Shown here: positions 50,981 through 60,243 of the stretch, in pieces | Layout: each line of letters opens with the position of its first letter | Position numbering within the stretch: position 1 is the stretch's first letter | Source of the DNA: JAPLJC01 sp052326585 | Lineage (GTDB): Bacteria; Desulfobacterota; Desulfobaccia; Desulfobaccales; 0-14-0-80-60-11 | Assembly: GCA_052326585.1 (NCBI GenBank) | Contig: JBKQLU010000054.1 | Coordinates: 62,001 to 126,000 of the forward strand | DNA: 64,000 nucleotides | Direction: 5' to 3' | Program-made: the position numbers and the translations under genes | The notes under the pieces: generated by a model | Database searches by the model: none | What the model saw: only the letters and a program-made list of their open reading frames with translations | Told to the model about the DNA's origin: nothing

Positions 50981-51358
50981 ATGAGAACGATGGCGATCGT
51001 CGGCCTTTTGGGGATCGGCATAGTGTGCACCCCTCGACCTACCATGTGTGTCACCATGTCGATCGTCACGGTTACTGCTTATTGTTATCCGTCGGCCTAT
51101 TGCCCCGGTTCTTCCAAGGGGATCACGGCCTCGGGCGAACGGGTGCGGGAAGGCATCCTGGCGGTCAGCCGGGATGTGGAAGAGGGCCTGAACCTGGGGT
51201 TCGGCGACCGGGTCCTGTTGAGCGGGCTGGGGGTCTATGAGTTTAAAGACCGCATGGCCCAGCGGATGCACAAGAAAGTAGACATCTACATGGAGTGCAA
51301 GGAAAAGGCCATGCGTTTCGGCGTGCGGCGCTATGTCATCCTGGTGAAGCTGGCTTAA
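50981..51358 (+). CDS. 3D-domain protein (MltA-like fold), probably exported
   Basis: Protein of 125 residues with a short hydrophobic N-terminus (~1-28) and a 3D domain: VTAYCYPSAYCPGSSKGITA, GILAVSRDV, FGDRVLLSGLGVYEFKDRM, with the conserved Asp residues, then KKVDIYMECKEKAMRFGVR. Such domains form the catalytic barrel of MltA lytic transglycosylases and occur in Rpf-like proteins, so a cell-wall role is likely. The two Cys after TAY may form a disulfide in the periplasm. The strong AAGGGAGG-type site (50968-50976) supports the start. Confidence 0.82.
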   Translation: MRTMAIVGLLGIGIVCTPRPTMCVTMSIVTVTAYCYPSAYCPGSSKGITASGERVREGILAVSRDVEEGLNLGFGDRVLLSGLGVYEFKDRMAQRMHKKVDIYMECKEKAMRFGVRRYVILVKLA

Positions 51359-51374
51359 GCCTTAAGCCCCGTCC

Positions 51375-51935
51375 TCATTTAACCCTTTCCATATAACTGC
51401 CGGTGCGGCTGTCCACCCTGACCCGGTCCCCTACATTGATGAACAAGGGTACCTGGATGCTGGCGCCGGACTCCAGCACCGCGGGCTTGGTTCCGCCCGC
51501 GGCGGTGTCGCCTTTGAATCCGGGTTCGGTCTGAGCCACCGCCAGTTCCACAAAGTTGGGCAACTCCACCCCCACCGGCTCTTTATTGAAGAAGAGGACC
51601 TTGAGGTCCAGGTTTTCGATGAGATAGAGGCGCGCCTCACCCACCTGCGCCTCGGTGAGCATGATCTGCTCGTAGTTGTTGTTGTCCATCACGCAGTAGC
51701 GGTCCCCCTCCCGATAGAGATACTGCATCTCCCGTTCCTCGAGGTCCGGCTTTTTGACCCGTTCACCGGAGCGGAAGGTCTGATCCACCACCCGCCCGCT
51801 GAGGAGGTTTTTCAGCTTGGTGCGCACAAAGGCGCCACCTTTGCCGGGCTTGACGTGCTGAAAATCCACCATGACGTACGGGGTGCCGTCCAACTCGATC
51901 TTCAGGCCTTTTTTAAACTCGGCGGTGGAGTACAT
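51375..51935 (-). CDS. efp: Elongation factor P
   Basis: Protein of 186 residues with the three OB-like domains of EF-P. The modification loop HVKPGKGGAFVRTKL has Lys at the tip (in place of Arg as in EarP-type EF-P), so an EpmA-like or YmfI-like modification, or none, is expected; no such gene is nearby. It relieves ribosome stalling at polyproline. It converges on the 3D-domain gene with a gap of 16 bp. Confidence 0.96.
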   Translation of the reverse strand: MYSTAEFKKGLKIELDGTPYVMVDFQHVKPGKGGAFVRTKLKNLLSGRVVDQTFRSGERVKKPDLEEREMQYLYREGDRYCVMDNNNYEQIMLTEAQVGEARLYLIENLDLKVLFFNKEPVGVELPNFVELAVAQTEPGFKGDTAAGGTKPAVLESGASIQVPLFINVGDRVRVDSRTGSYMERVK

Positions 51936-52042
51936 ATTGCCACCTTTCTCCTTCAGTATCGTGAAATACCAAGCTCTACGAGGTTGGGGGTCCCCCTGGG
52001 ACTAAACCGCAGCCGGGGCGCTTAACGGCCAACCGCCTGGCT

Positions 52043-52519
52043 TCAGCGAGCATTCCCGGGACTGGGTTTTGGGGCTCCCTCCAGCCAATCCCAAGACCAA
52101 CGGCGCTTGCCGGGTTCCGGCGGGGCTCCGGCTCCGGCTGGGGACTCAGCAAGAGGGCCGCCGGCGGGCGGCGAGGGCGATGCGGCGGGCTGCAGTTGGC
52201 CGGGGGGCAACTGAAAGATTATCTCGTTTTTTTTAACGAAATTCAACTCCTGGTGAATCAGGTCCTGGATCATTTCCGGATCGTTCTGCAAGCGGTCGAT
52301 GGTGCGGGCCAGGCGGGCGTTCTCCTCGGCCAGGCGGGCGTTCTCCTGATCCAGACGCAACTGTTCCTGATGCTCGCGGTAGATCTGGTAGAGGCCCCGG
52401 TGGCTGAGGAACACTACGGCCAGGATCATCACCACCCCCAGGATGACGACCAATCCGGTCAGCAGCCCATGGCTGCCCTTTGAGCTGGCGACCTCGAATT
52501 GAGCAGTTGGCGAAGTCAT
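52043..52519 (-). CDS. FtsB/DivIC-like septum protein
   Basis: Protein of 158 residues: short cytoplasmic N-terminus, one membrane helix (~18-42, GLVVILGVVMILAVVFL), then a coiled coil (~45-85, EHQEQLRLDQENARLAEENA) and the segment DPEMIQDLIHQELNFVKKNE, typical of FtsB/DivIC (L-x-x-x-A-R-x-x-L-x-x-V/x-K-x-x-E). The C-terminal ~55 residues are Pro/Ala-rich and probably disordered. It should form the FtsQLB-type division complex. It follows efp on the same strand. Confidence 0.8.
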   Translation of the reverse strand: MTSPTAQFEVASSKGSHGLLTGLVVILGVVMILAVVFLSHRGLYQIYREHQEQLRLDQENARLAEENARLARTIDRLQNDPEMIQDLIHQELNFVKKNEIIFQLPPGQLQPAASPSPPAGGPLAESPAGAGAPPEPGKRRWSWDWLEGAPKPSPGNAR

Positions 52520-52878
52520 GTTTCCCCCCGAGACTTCTGAGATGGATATTGCCTTAAATAATTTTCGAATGCAAGCAAAAATGAGGGTTTTGGGGCGTTG
52601 GCGCGGGGATAACTGATATTTTTAACTAAGTCGCGGCCCCGGCAAGGGTTTTGCATAATTTTTGGGGTTTGGGGTATTTGAGGCCGGGTGCGACCGGGGC
52701 CAGGCTCCAGGTTTGATCCCAAGGGGTGGCCCGGATCTACCCTGAGTCCGATCCCGGGCTCCCGGGTATGAGGTCTGGTCTTTAGGATCTATTGACAGGT
52801 GCGGGTAAAAATTATAGATTTGCAATAGTTAGGACATCCCTGAAAAAGATTTCCGACCTATCAGGTGAGAGGAACAGA
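52520..52878. other. Divergent intergenic region
   Basis: 359 bp. TTGACA at 52792-52797 with TATAGA at 52813-52818 (15-bp spacer) may be the promoter of the MetE-like gene. A CCCGGG-CT-CCCGGG inverted repeat lies at 52753-52766. No gene recognised. Confidence 0.35.
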
Positions 52879-53952
52879 GTGACGAAGATCGATTTGCCCT
52901 TGACTCCCATGGCCGCCACCGGCGTCGGTTCGGTGCCTTTTACCGATCCGGAGGAGGCGGTGTCCCTGATCCTGGAGGCCATGCCCCTGATGCCTTATTG
53001 GCCTCAAATGGTGCGCCTGGGGTTTAGGGAGGAGATGACCGCCCAGGCCGCCCGAGGCCTGGCGGTCTTGAAGATCGACGCCGCGGCCCACACCGTGCAG
53101 GTGGACCCGGACCTTCCCCGGGACCAGGCCCTGGCGGAATTTTATGAGGCGGTCCTGGCCGGTGAGCTAACCCCATTTGCCCTGGAGGAGCAGGAGGCCC
53201 GCGGCTTCTTTGCCCTGCTCCGGGCCGCGGCTGCCGGAGGGCTTCCCGGTCAGACCCTGAAAGGTCAACTGGCGGGGCCGGTGACCTTTGCCGGGATGGT
53301 CAAGGACCAGGAAGGCAAGGCCATCCTGTTTGACCGGGAACTGACCCAGGCGGTTTGCCTGGGCCTGGCCCGCAAGGCCGCCTGGCAGGCCCGCCGATTC
53401 CTGGAACTGGGAAAGGCCCCGGTCATATTTTTGGACGAGCCTTATCTCAGCGGATTCGGATCCGCCTATCTACCCATCTCCCGGCAGGAAGTCCTGGAGA
53501 TCCTGGGCCAGACCATCGAAGAGATGCGGCAGGTTGCGGAGGCTCCGGTGGCCGTGGGCCTCCACTGCTGCGGCAACACTGACTGGGGCATGCTGCTGGA
53601 GGCCCCCATCGATCTTCTCAGCTTCGATTCCTATGGCTACTTTGAGAGCCTGCAACTCTATGAGCAGGCGTTGGAGAAATTTTTTCAGCGGGGCGGCTGG
53701 CTGGCTTGGGGGCTGGTACCCACCGGCGAGGATTTCCGCCAGGAAACCGCCGAGGGTTTGTGGCTGCGGTTCACCCGGCAAGTGGCCCAACTGGCGCAGC
53801 AGCTTAAGGCCACTCCCAGGGAGATTCTCTCCCGGGCTATTCTCACCCCGGCTTGCGGCATGGGCTATCTCAGCCCGGATGAGGCCCGGCAGGCCTTGAG
53901 GATGCTGGCGGACCTGAGCGCCCGCGGCCGGGAGTGGCTGGCATCAATCTAA
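52879..53952 (+). CDS. MetE C-terminal-like (cobalamin-independent methionine synthase family) protein
   Basis: About 357 residues from GTG at 52879, which follows AGAGG by six bases. The chain has the UROD/MetE barrel pattern: ATGVGSVPFTDPEEAVSLIL at the start, TLKGQLAGPVTFAG, GLHCCGNTDWGMLLE (His and Cys, probable Zn ligands), and LTPACGMGYLSPDEA with the late Cys. It is half the size of MetE, as in the short archaeal/anaerobe forms that may take a methyl group from a corrinoid protein in place of methyl-THF. The exact substrate is uncertain. Confidence 0.78.
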   Translation: MTKIDLPLTPMAATGVGSVPFTDPEEAVSLILEAMPLMPYWPQMVRLGFREEMTAQAARGLAVLKIDAAAHTVQVDPDLPRDQALAEFYEAVLAGELTPFALEEQEARGFFALLRAAAAGGLPGQTLKGQLAGPVTFAGMVKDQEGKAILFDRELTQAVCLGLARKAAWQARRFLELGKAPVIFLDEPYLSGFGSAYLPISRQEVLEILGQTIEEMRQVAEAPVAVGLHCCGNTDWGMLLEAPIDLLSFDSYGYFESLQLYEQALEKFFQRGGWLAWGLVPTGEDFRQETAEGLWLRFTRQVAQLAQQLKATPREILSRAILTPACGMGYLSPDEARQALRMLADLSARGREWLASI

Positions 53953-54032
53953 GGCGGGTGCTGCGCCGGGGCGCCGGGTGCGGCGCTCACCGGGAGCGCC
54001 ACCTATCACGAAGCACTCCCAGGAGACGGTGA

Positions 54033-54440
54033 ATGAAGGTCAAGGAAGTGATGGTCAAGGAAGTGGCCACCCTGGATGTTCACGACGAACTGAGCCTGGC
54101 CGACGACATCATGCGATTGGGGAGGATCCGGCATCTGCCGGTGATGGATGGCGTCAGGCTGGTGGGGATCGTTTCGGAGCGGGACCTGTTTCGCAGTTCC
54201 CTGGCCCAGGCCCTGGGCGGCGGGCAGACCTCGCGCGAGCTGATGAAGACCGTGCGCCTTGATGAAATCATGGTGCGCGAGATCGTCACTATCTCTCCGG
54301 AGCTGGATCTGTGCCAGGCCGTCAAGATCATGGTGGACAAGAAGATCGGCTGCCTGCCGGTGGTGGATCAGGACCGCCTGGTGGGCCTGCTTACCGAAAC
54401 TGATGTTATGCTGCAATATCTGAAGAGCTGCGGCAAATAA
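54033..54440 (+). CDS. Tandem CBS-domain protein
   Basis: Protein of 135 residues made of two CBS motifs (~5-60: MVKEVATLDVHDELSLADD and RHLPVMDGVRLVGIVSERDL; ~78-132: MVREIVTISPELDLCQAVKI and GCLPVVDQDRLVGLLTETDV). Such stand-alone pairs bind adenosine nucleotides and act as energy sensors. It follows the MetE-like gene by 80 bp and ends at a strong terminator. Confidence 0.9.
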   Translation: MKVKEVMVKEVATLDVHDELSLADDIMRLGRIRHLPVMDGVRLVGIVSERDLFRSSLAQALGGGQTSRELMKTVRLDEIMVREIVTISPELDLCQAVKIMVDKKIGCLPVVDQDRLVGLLTETDVMLQYLKSCGK

Positions 54441-54489
54441 TCCGGCCGGCGGTTTCCGGTTTTCGGTAAAAAGTTCGATAGAGAAGGAA

Positions 54490-54529
54490 AAGGGCCGGGG
54501 AGGCTGAAGGTCTCCTGAGCCCTTTTTTT
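54490..54529. terminator. Terminator between the CBS gene and ilvE
   Basis: AAGGGC (54490-54495) pairs with GCCCTT (54519-54524), with an inner GGAG/CTCC stem, then a run of seven T. On the other strand the AAAAGG side also gives T-richness, so it may serve the convergent ilvE. Confidence 0.75.
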
Positions 54530-54559
54530 CCTTGGACCGAAAAGCGGCGCCTGCCTGCC

Positions 54560-55477
54560 TTAGATATAGGTGAGCCAGTCCTGATAGCGGGGGTCCTGGC
54601 CCAGGACCACGTCGAAGAAGGCGGCCTGCAGTTTCAGGGTGATGAGGCCGGGTTTTCCAGGGCCGATGACCCGGCCGTCCACTTCCCGGATGGGGGTGAC
54701 TTCGGCGGCAGTGCCGGTGAGGAAGGCCTCGTCGGCCAGGTAGAGTTCATCCCGGGAGAAGAGGTCTTCCCGCACAGAGAGGCCCAGGTCCTGGGCCAGC
54801 GTGATGATACTGGCGCGGGTGATCCCCGGCAACACCGAGGTCAGCGGCGGCGTGCGCAGCACCCCATCCGAGACGATGAAGATGTTCTCCCCGGAGGCCT
54901 CGGCCACGTAGCCGTCGGTATCCAGCATCAGGGCCTCGTCAAAACCGAGGTAGGTGGCTTCCCGTTTGGCCAGGATAGAGTTGACATAGTTGGCCGTGGT
55001 CTTGGCCTTGGTCATCATGACATTGACGTGGTGCCGGGTGAACGAGGAGATTTTGGCCCGGATACCCTGCTTCAGGCCCTCATCTCCCAGGTAGGCGCCC
55101 CAGACCCAACTGATGAGGGCCACCCGGATGGGGTTGTCCTGGGGATGCAGGCCCATGGCTCCTTCGCCCACGAATACCAGGGGGCGCAGGTAGCCGGAGG
55201 CCTGGCCGTTTCGCCGCAAGAGGTCGCAGCAGACCTCCTCGATCAAGGAACGGCTGTAGGGGATCTCCATCTGCATAACGTGCCCCGAGTCGAACAGCCG
55301 GCGGATATGCTCCTTCAGGCGAAAAATGGCGGTGCGGCCGTCCTGGCAGTGGTAAGCCCGGATACCCTCGAAGACTCCCAGTCCATAATGCAAAGAATGG
55401 GTCATGATGTGCACCTGGGCCTCAGCCCAGGGAATGAATTTGCCGTCCAGCCAGATATACTTAGCCTTCTCCACCAT
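54560..55477 (-). CDS. ilvE: Branched-chain amino acid aminotransferase
   Basis: Protein of 305 residues, fold-type IV PLP enzyme: WLDGKFIPWAEAQVHIMTHS, LHYGLGVFEGIRAY, MTKAKTTANYVNSILAK with the PLP-binding lysine, LDTDGYVAEASGENIF and FLTGTAAEVTPI. It performs the last step of valine, leucine and isoleucine synthesis, matching cimA in this window. GGAGGACGG precedes the ATG. Convergent with the CBS gene. Confidence 0.95.
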   Translation of the reverse strand: MVEKAKYIWLDGKFIPWAEAQVHIMTHSLHYGLGVFEGIRAYHCQDGRTAIFRLKEHIRRLFDSGHVMQMEIPYSRSLIEEVCCDLLRRNGQASGYLRPLVFVGEGAMGLHPQDNPIRVALISWVWGAYLGDEGLKQGIRAKISSFTRHHVNVMMTKAKTTANYVNSILAKREATYLGFDEALMLDTDGYVAEASGENIFIVSDGVLRTPPLTSVLPGITRASIITLAQDLGLSVREDLFSRDELYLADEAFLTGTAAEVTPIREVDGRVIGPGKPGLITLKLQAAFFDVVLGQDPRYQDWLTYI

Positions 55478-55975
55478 CCATCCGTCCTCCCTGAGAGCAT
55501 CTGGAAATTTTTATCGTTTAAAGGAGCGCTTGTCAAACGGTTTTCCCCCGATAGTGTCCGGCAAGTCTTTTGCTAATCTGCCGTTAAAATATAGCCCGCC
55601 AAATCTCCAACTCTTTAATTAACCCAAGAAGTTCTCTAGATTTTTACCCTCTCCCCTCGAAGGGGAGAGGGGGTTTTGGCGCTTCGATTTGCCGCCGTGG
55701 TCTGTGGCTAAACGTTTGCGGCAACATTTTTCAATTCCCATTCGCCAGCGGTTATGCAAAATCTCTGCCGAACTCTACGGTTTTCCCCCGGATTTCATTG
55801 CCTCCGGGACTCTTTTTCCGGTATGATGAGCCTGGCCGGCTAACGCAGATTTATTGCCGGCCATCTCCAAACCTGGCTTTTCGGGGGCGCCCGGACTGGC
55901 CCCCCATTAAAGGCGGAGAGGCGGGGCCATACTTATCTGCCAACCGCGTATCTCCTCTGGAGGAGTCTGTTCATC
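55478..55975. other. Long divergent intergenic region with dispersed repeat copy B
   Basis: 498 bp between ilvE and the Gfo/Idh gene. It contains repeat copy B (55647-55780). GGAGGAG at 55957-55963 is the ribosome site of the next gene. No gene or certain promoter is seen. Confidence 0.5.
55647..55780. repeat. Dispersed intergenic repeat, copy B
   Basis: Starts with a perfect 11-bp hairpin CCCTCTCCCCT (55647-55657) / AGGGGAGAGGG (55661-55671), then GGTTTTGGCG. CATTTTTCAATTCCCATTCG and CTCTGCCGAAC follow in the same order and spacing as in copy A at 25459-25593. Confidence 0.7.
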
Positions 55976-56920
55976 ATGGCTGCACCCTTAAGGGTCGGGG
56001 TTATTGGCGTCGGCTATCTGGGCCGCTTCCACGCCGAGAAGTACGCCCATCTCAAAGAGACGGAACTGGTGGGGGTGGCCGACCTCAACGAAGCTCTGGC
56101 CCAGGAGGTGGGCCGGGCCCTGGGGGCCGAAGCCTACAGCGACTACCGGGCGCTGCTGCCGGAGGTGAGCGCGGTGAGCGTCGCGGTGCCTACTTCCCGC
56201 CATTACGCGGTGGTGCGGGATGCCTTGGAGGCCGGCTGCCAGGTGCTGGTGGAAAAGCCTCTCAGCGTTACGGTGGCCGAGGCCGACTCCCTGGTGCGTC
56301 TGGCCCGGGAGCGCAGCCGCATCCTCATGGTGGGGCACCTGGAGCGCTTCAATTCCGCCATGGAGGAACTCAAGACCCGAGCCGGCGCCCCCCGCTTCAT
56401 CGAAAGCCACCGGCTGGCCTTTTTCAAGGAGCGGGGCACCGATGTGGATGTGGTCCTGGACCTGATGATCCATGACCTGGACCATGTGCTCTCCCTGTGC
56501 CGGGCCCCGGTTAAGGAGATCAGGGCGGCGGGCATCTCGGTGCTCACCGACCGCATCGATCTGGCCAACGCCCGCCTGGAGTTCGCCGACGGCTGCATCG
56601 CCAACCTCACCGCCTCCCGCATGTCCTTCAAGAGTATGCGCAAGTTCCGCCTCTTCCAGACCGACGCCTACCTGGCCGTCGATTTTGAGAACCGGGAACT
56701 GACCGTGGCCTTCAAAAAAGAAGGCGCCCTGGGTCCCATTCCCGGTGTGGCCCTGGAAAGCCACTGCTTTCCCCAGGAAGACGTCCTGCTCAAAGAGATC
56801 AGCGCCTTTGTGCAGGCGGTTTTGAGTAAGCAGGAGCCGCCCATTAGCGGCGAGGCCGGCCGGGCCGCCCTGGACCTGGCCCTGAAGATTAATGCCGCGA
56901 TGAAGATAGCCAAAGGCTAA
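55976..56920 (+). CDS. Gfo/Idh/MocA-family oxidoreductase, probably lipid A-linked
   Basis: Protein of 314 residues: N-terminal NAD-binding fold (VGVIGVGYLGRFHAEKYAHL), CQVLVEKPLSVTVAEAD with the conserved EKP, and LMIHDLDHVLSL, the catalytic-region D-x-x-x-H of the family. It lies directly upstream of lpxB. In some lipid A pathways a Gfo/Idh/MocA enzyme (GnnA) oxidises UDP-GlcNAc for the amide-linked variant; the location makes that plausible but a GnnB-type aminotransferase is not adjacent. Confidence 0.87.
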   Translation: MAAPLRVGVIGVGYLGRFHAEKYAHLKETELVGVADLNEALAQEVGRALGAEAYSDYRALLPEVSAVSVAVPTSRHYAVVRDALEAGCQVLVEKPLSVTVAEADSLVRLARERSRILMVGHLERFNSAMEELKTRAGAPRFIESHRLAFFKERGTDVDVVLDLMIHDLDHVLSLCRAPVKEIRAAGISVLTDRIDLANARLEFADGCIANLTASRMSFKSMRKFRLFQTDAYLAVDFENRELTVAFKKEGALGPIPGVALESHCFPQEDVLLKEISAFVQAVLSKQEPPISGEAGRAALDLALKINAAMKIAKG

Positions 56921-57003
56921 GGGGTCGGGGGTCAGAAAGGAAAAAGTAAAAAGGAAAAATTGAGCATACGGGGTGGGCACCACTAAGATTCCTCATCAAG
57001 GAA

Positions 57004-58197
57004 ATGGCAAAGACTGATAAAAGACCAGCGAGAATCCTGGTGGTTGCCGGAGAGGCCTCGGGGGACGAGCATGCGGCCCGGTTGGTGGCGGCTATTAAGG
57101 AGCAGTTGCCCCAGGCCGAGTTCTTCGGCGTCGGGGGGGAGGCCATGGCCGCCCAGGGGGTGCGCCTCCTCTGCCCCGCCTCTAAGCTGGCGGTGGTGGG
57201 CCTCTGGGAGGTGGCGGGCCGCCTGGGGGCGGTAATGCGGGCCTTGTGGGACGTGGGCCGGGCCCTGAAGCGCCAGGAACCCGCCCTGGCCATCCTGGTG
57301 GATTTTCCGGATTTCAACTTCTGGGTGGCCCGCCTGGCCAGGTATTACCGGGTCCCGGTGATGTATTACATCAGCCCCCAGGTGTGGGCCTGGCGCAGCT
57401 ACCGGGTGCGCACCCTGGCCCGCCTGGTGGACCGCCTGGTGGTAATCTTCCCTTTTGAGGCCGATTTTTACCGGCAGCGGGGGGTGCCGGCGACCTATGT
57501 GGGGCACCCGCTGCTGGAGATCCTGCCGCCCCCGGAGGCGCGCAGTTCCTGGCTGGCCCGCCTGGGCCTGGAACCGGGACGGCTTACCATCGCCCTGCTC
57601 CCGGGCAGCCGGGCCGGCGAAATCGGCTGCCTCCTACCCGGGATGCTTAAGGCCGCGGCCCTGATCCGGCACGCCATCCCCGTAAGCCAATTCATTCTAC
57701 CGGTCGCGTCCACCGCGCCGGGGGAGTTGGTGCAGAGGCGGGTGGGTGAATTTGACGATAGTTTGCGGGCCCAAGGCCAGGGAGGCCTGATTCTCAAGAC
57801 CATTCAAGGGCAATCCTTTCAAGCCCTGTCCGCGGCCCACCTGGCGCTGGTGGCCTCGGGCACCGCCACCCTGGAGGCGGCCCTGGCGGGGACGCCCACG
57901 GTGATCGTCTATAGGGTGGCGCCCCTGAGCTACCGGGTAGGGAAGCTGCTCATCCGGGTGCAGCATGTGGGTATGGCCAACCTCCTGGCCGGGGAGCGGC
58001 TCTTCCCGGAGTTGATCCAGGAAGACTTTACCCCGGAGCGCCTGGCCGGGGAGGCACTGGGCTGGATGGGAGACCGGCAGCGTCTCGCCGCCCTCGGGCG
58101 GGGCCTGGCCCGGATCGTTGGGAGCCTGGAGGGCCGCAAGGCCTCACAACGGGCGGCTCAGGTGGCCCTGGAATTGATGGCTGCCAGGGAAAAATAG
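57004..58197 (+). CDS. lpxB: Lipid-A-disaccharide synthase
   Basis: Protein of 397 residues with the LpxB landmarks: VVAGEASGDEHAARLVAAIK at the N-terminus, VDFPDFNFWVARLAR, YYISPQVWAWRSYRV, YVGHPLLE, LPGSRAGEI and ASGTATLEAALAGTP. It condenses UDP-2,3-diacyl-GlcN with lipid X on the inner face of the inner membrane and is strong evidence for a lipid A outer membrane. An AAAAAGT heptad stretch (56939-56961) separates it from the Gfo/Idh gene. Confidence 0.96.
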   Translation: MAKTDKRPARILVVAGEASGDEHAARLVAAIKEQLPQAEFFGVGGEAMAAQGVRLLCPASKLAVVGLWEVAGRLGAVMRALWDVGRALKRQEPALAILVDFPDFNFWVARLARYYRVPVMYYISPQVWAWRSYRVRTLARLVDRLVVIFPFEADFYRQRGVPATYVGHPLLEILPPPEARSSWLARLGLEPGRLTIALLPGSRAGEIGCLLPGMLKAAALIRHAIPVSQFILPVASTAPGELVQRRVGEFDDSLRAQGQGGLILKTIQGQSFQALSAAHLALVASGTATLEAALAGTPTVIVYRVAPLSYRVGKLLIRVQHVGMANLLAGERLFPELIQEDFTPERLAGEALGWMGDRQRLAALGRGLARIVGSLEGRKASQRAAQVALELMAAREK

Positions 58198-58337
58198 AAA
58201 AAATATTTGCCATTGCCTTAAGTTTAGAGTGACCTTATCTTTACTTGATGGAGATTTTTTGACTCATTGCGGCATCTTGCCAATTCCAGCGCAAAGCTGA
58301 ACCGCGTAAACTGAAAACTGCCATTCAGGAGGTAACG

Positions 58338-59399
<1,062 letters not shown>

Positions 59400-59490
59400 G
59401 CGCCCTGGCGGGGCCTCCTTTGGCAGGGTTTCCCCGGCCGCCAAGAAATGCTAAAATCTTAAGGAAAAATCGCTGCGTCAGGATAGCTCC

Positions 59491-60135
59491 ATGTTTACCG
59501 GATTAGTGGAAGGGGTGGGGGAGATCGTCGGGCTCACGCCCCTGGCGGAAGGACTCAAGGTCACGGTCAAGACCCCGTTCCCGGCCTCCGAGCTGAGCCT
59601 GGGGGAGTCGGTGGCGGTGGCCGGAGCCTGCCTGACGGTGGTGGCCATGGCGCCGCCGGCGGCCAGCTTCGAGGTCTCGCCGGAGACCCTGGCCCGCACC
59701 ACTTTCCCCTTGAAAAAGGTGGGTGACCGGGTAAACTTAGAAAGATCCCTGCGACTTGGCGACCGCCTGGGGGGACACCTAGTCACCGGCCACGTGGACG
59801 CCGCCGGCGCGGTGGGGCAGCTCCGCTCCGGCCCGGCTCATCTCCAGTTAGAGGTAGAGCTGCCCGCGCCCCTGGCCGCCCTGGTCATCGAGAAGGGCTC
59901 CATTGCGGTGGACGGGGTTTCTCTGACGGTGAACTCTATCAAAGGAGCCGCCTTTAGCGTCAACATCATTCCCTTCACCGCCCGCACCACCACCCTTGGG
60001 GCCTTGCGGGTGGGGGACCGGGTCAACCTGGAGGCGGACCTCATCGGTAAATATGTGGCCCGGTTAATGGGGAAGGACCCCGGGCGCGGCCCGGGAGTCA
60101 CCGTGGAGATGCTGGCCCGGCACGGATTTCTTTAG
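59491..60135 (+). CDS. ribE: Riboflavin synthase alpha chain
   Basis: Protein of 214 residues in two similar halves: MFTGLVEGVGEIVGL at the start, GESVAVAGACLTVV and later GSIAVDGVSLTVNSI, the paired lumazine-binding barrels, and GHVDAAG. It dismutates two lumazines to riboflavin. It is first in ribE-ribBA-ribH-nusB. The 91-bp leader is too short for an FMN riboswitch. Its TAG stop runs straight into a GTGAGCA heptad array. Confidence 0.96.
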   Translation: MFTGLVEGVGEIVGLTPLAEGLKVTVKTPFPASELSLGESVAVAGACLTVVAMAPPAASFEVSPETLARTTFPLKKVGDRVNLERSLRLGDRLGGHLVTGHVDAAGAVGQLRSGPAHLQLEVELPAPLAALVIEKGSIAVDGVSLTVNSIKGAAFSVNIIPFTARTTTLGALRVGDRVNLEADLIGKYVARLMGKDPGRGPGVTVEMLARHGFL

Positions 60136-60162
60136 TGAGCAGTAAGTAAGGAGCTGTGAGCA
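60135..60162. repeat. Heptad repeat array, unit GTGAGCA, at the ribE stop
   Basis: GTGAGCA, GTAAGTA, AGGAGCT, GTGAGCA in phase, beginning with the last base of the ribE TAG. Confidence 0.65.
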
Positions 60163-60207
60163 GTGGCCAAAACGATCACCGGCTCAGATGCCGGCGCCGG
60201 CAAAAAC

Positions 60208-60235
60208 AGGAAACAGAAACCAGACAACAGGAAAC
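60208..60235. repeat. Heptad repeat array, unit AGGAAAC, before ribBA
   Basis: AGGAAAC, AGAAACC, AGACAAC, AGGAAAC, then TAAAATAG and the ribBA ATG at 60244. The purine-rich units occupy the place of a ribosome site; AGGAAAC eight bases before the start may serve as one. Confidence 0.6.
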
Positions 60236-60243
60236 TAAAATAG

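Noticed and set aside
50735..51271. A 178-codon minus-strand frame opposite the 3D-domain gene
   Set aside because: It lacks a ribosome site and any motif, and overlaps a gene with a clear domain and ribosome site on the plus strand.
59400..59490. FMN riboswitch before the riboflavin operon
   Set aside because: The gap is only 91 bp and shows none of the conserved FMN-element segments.
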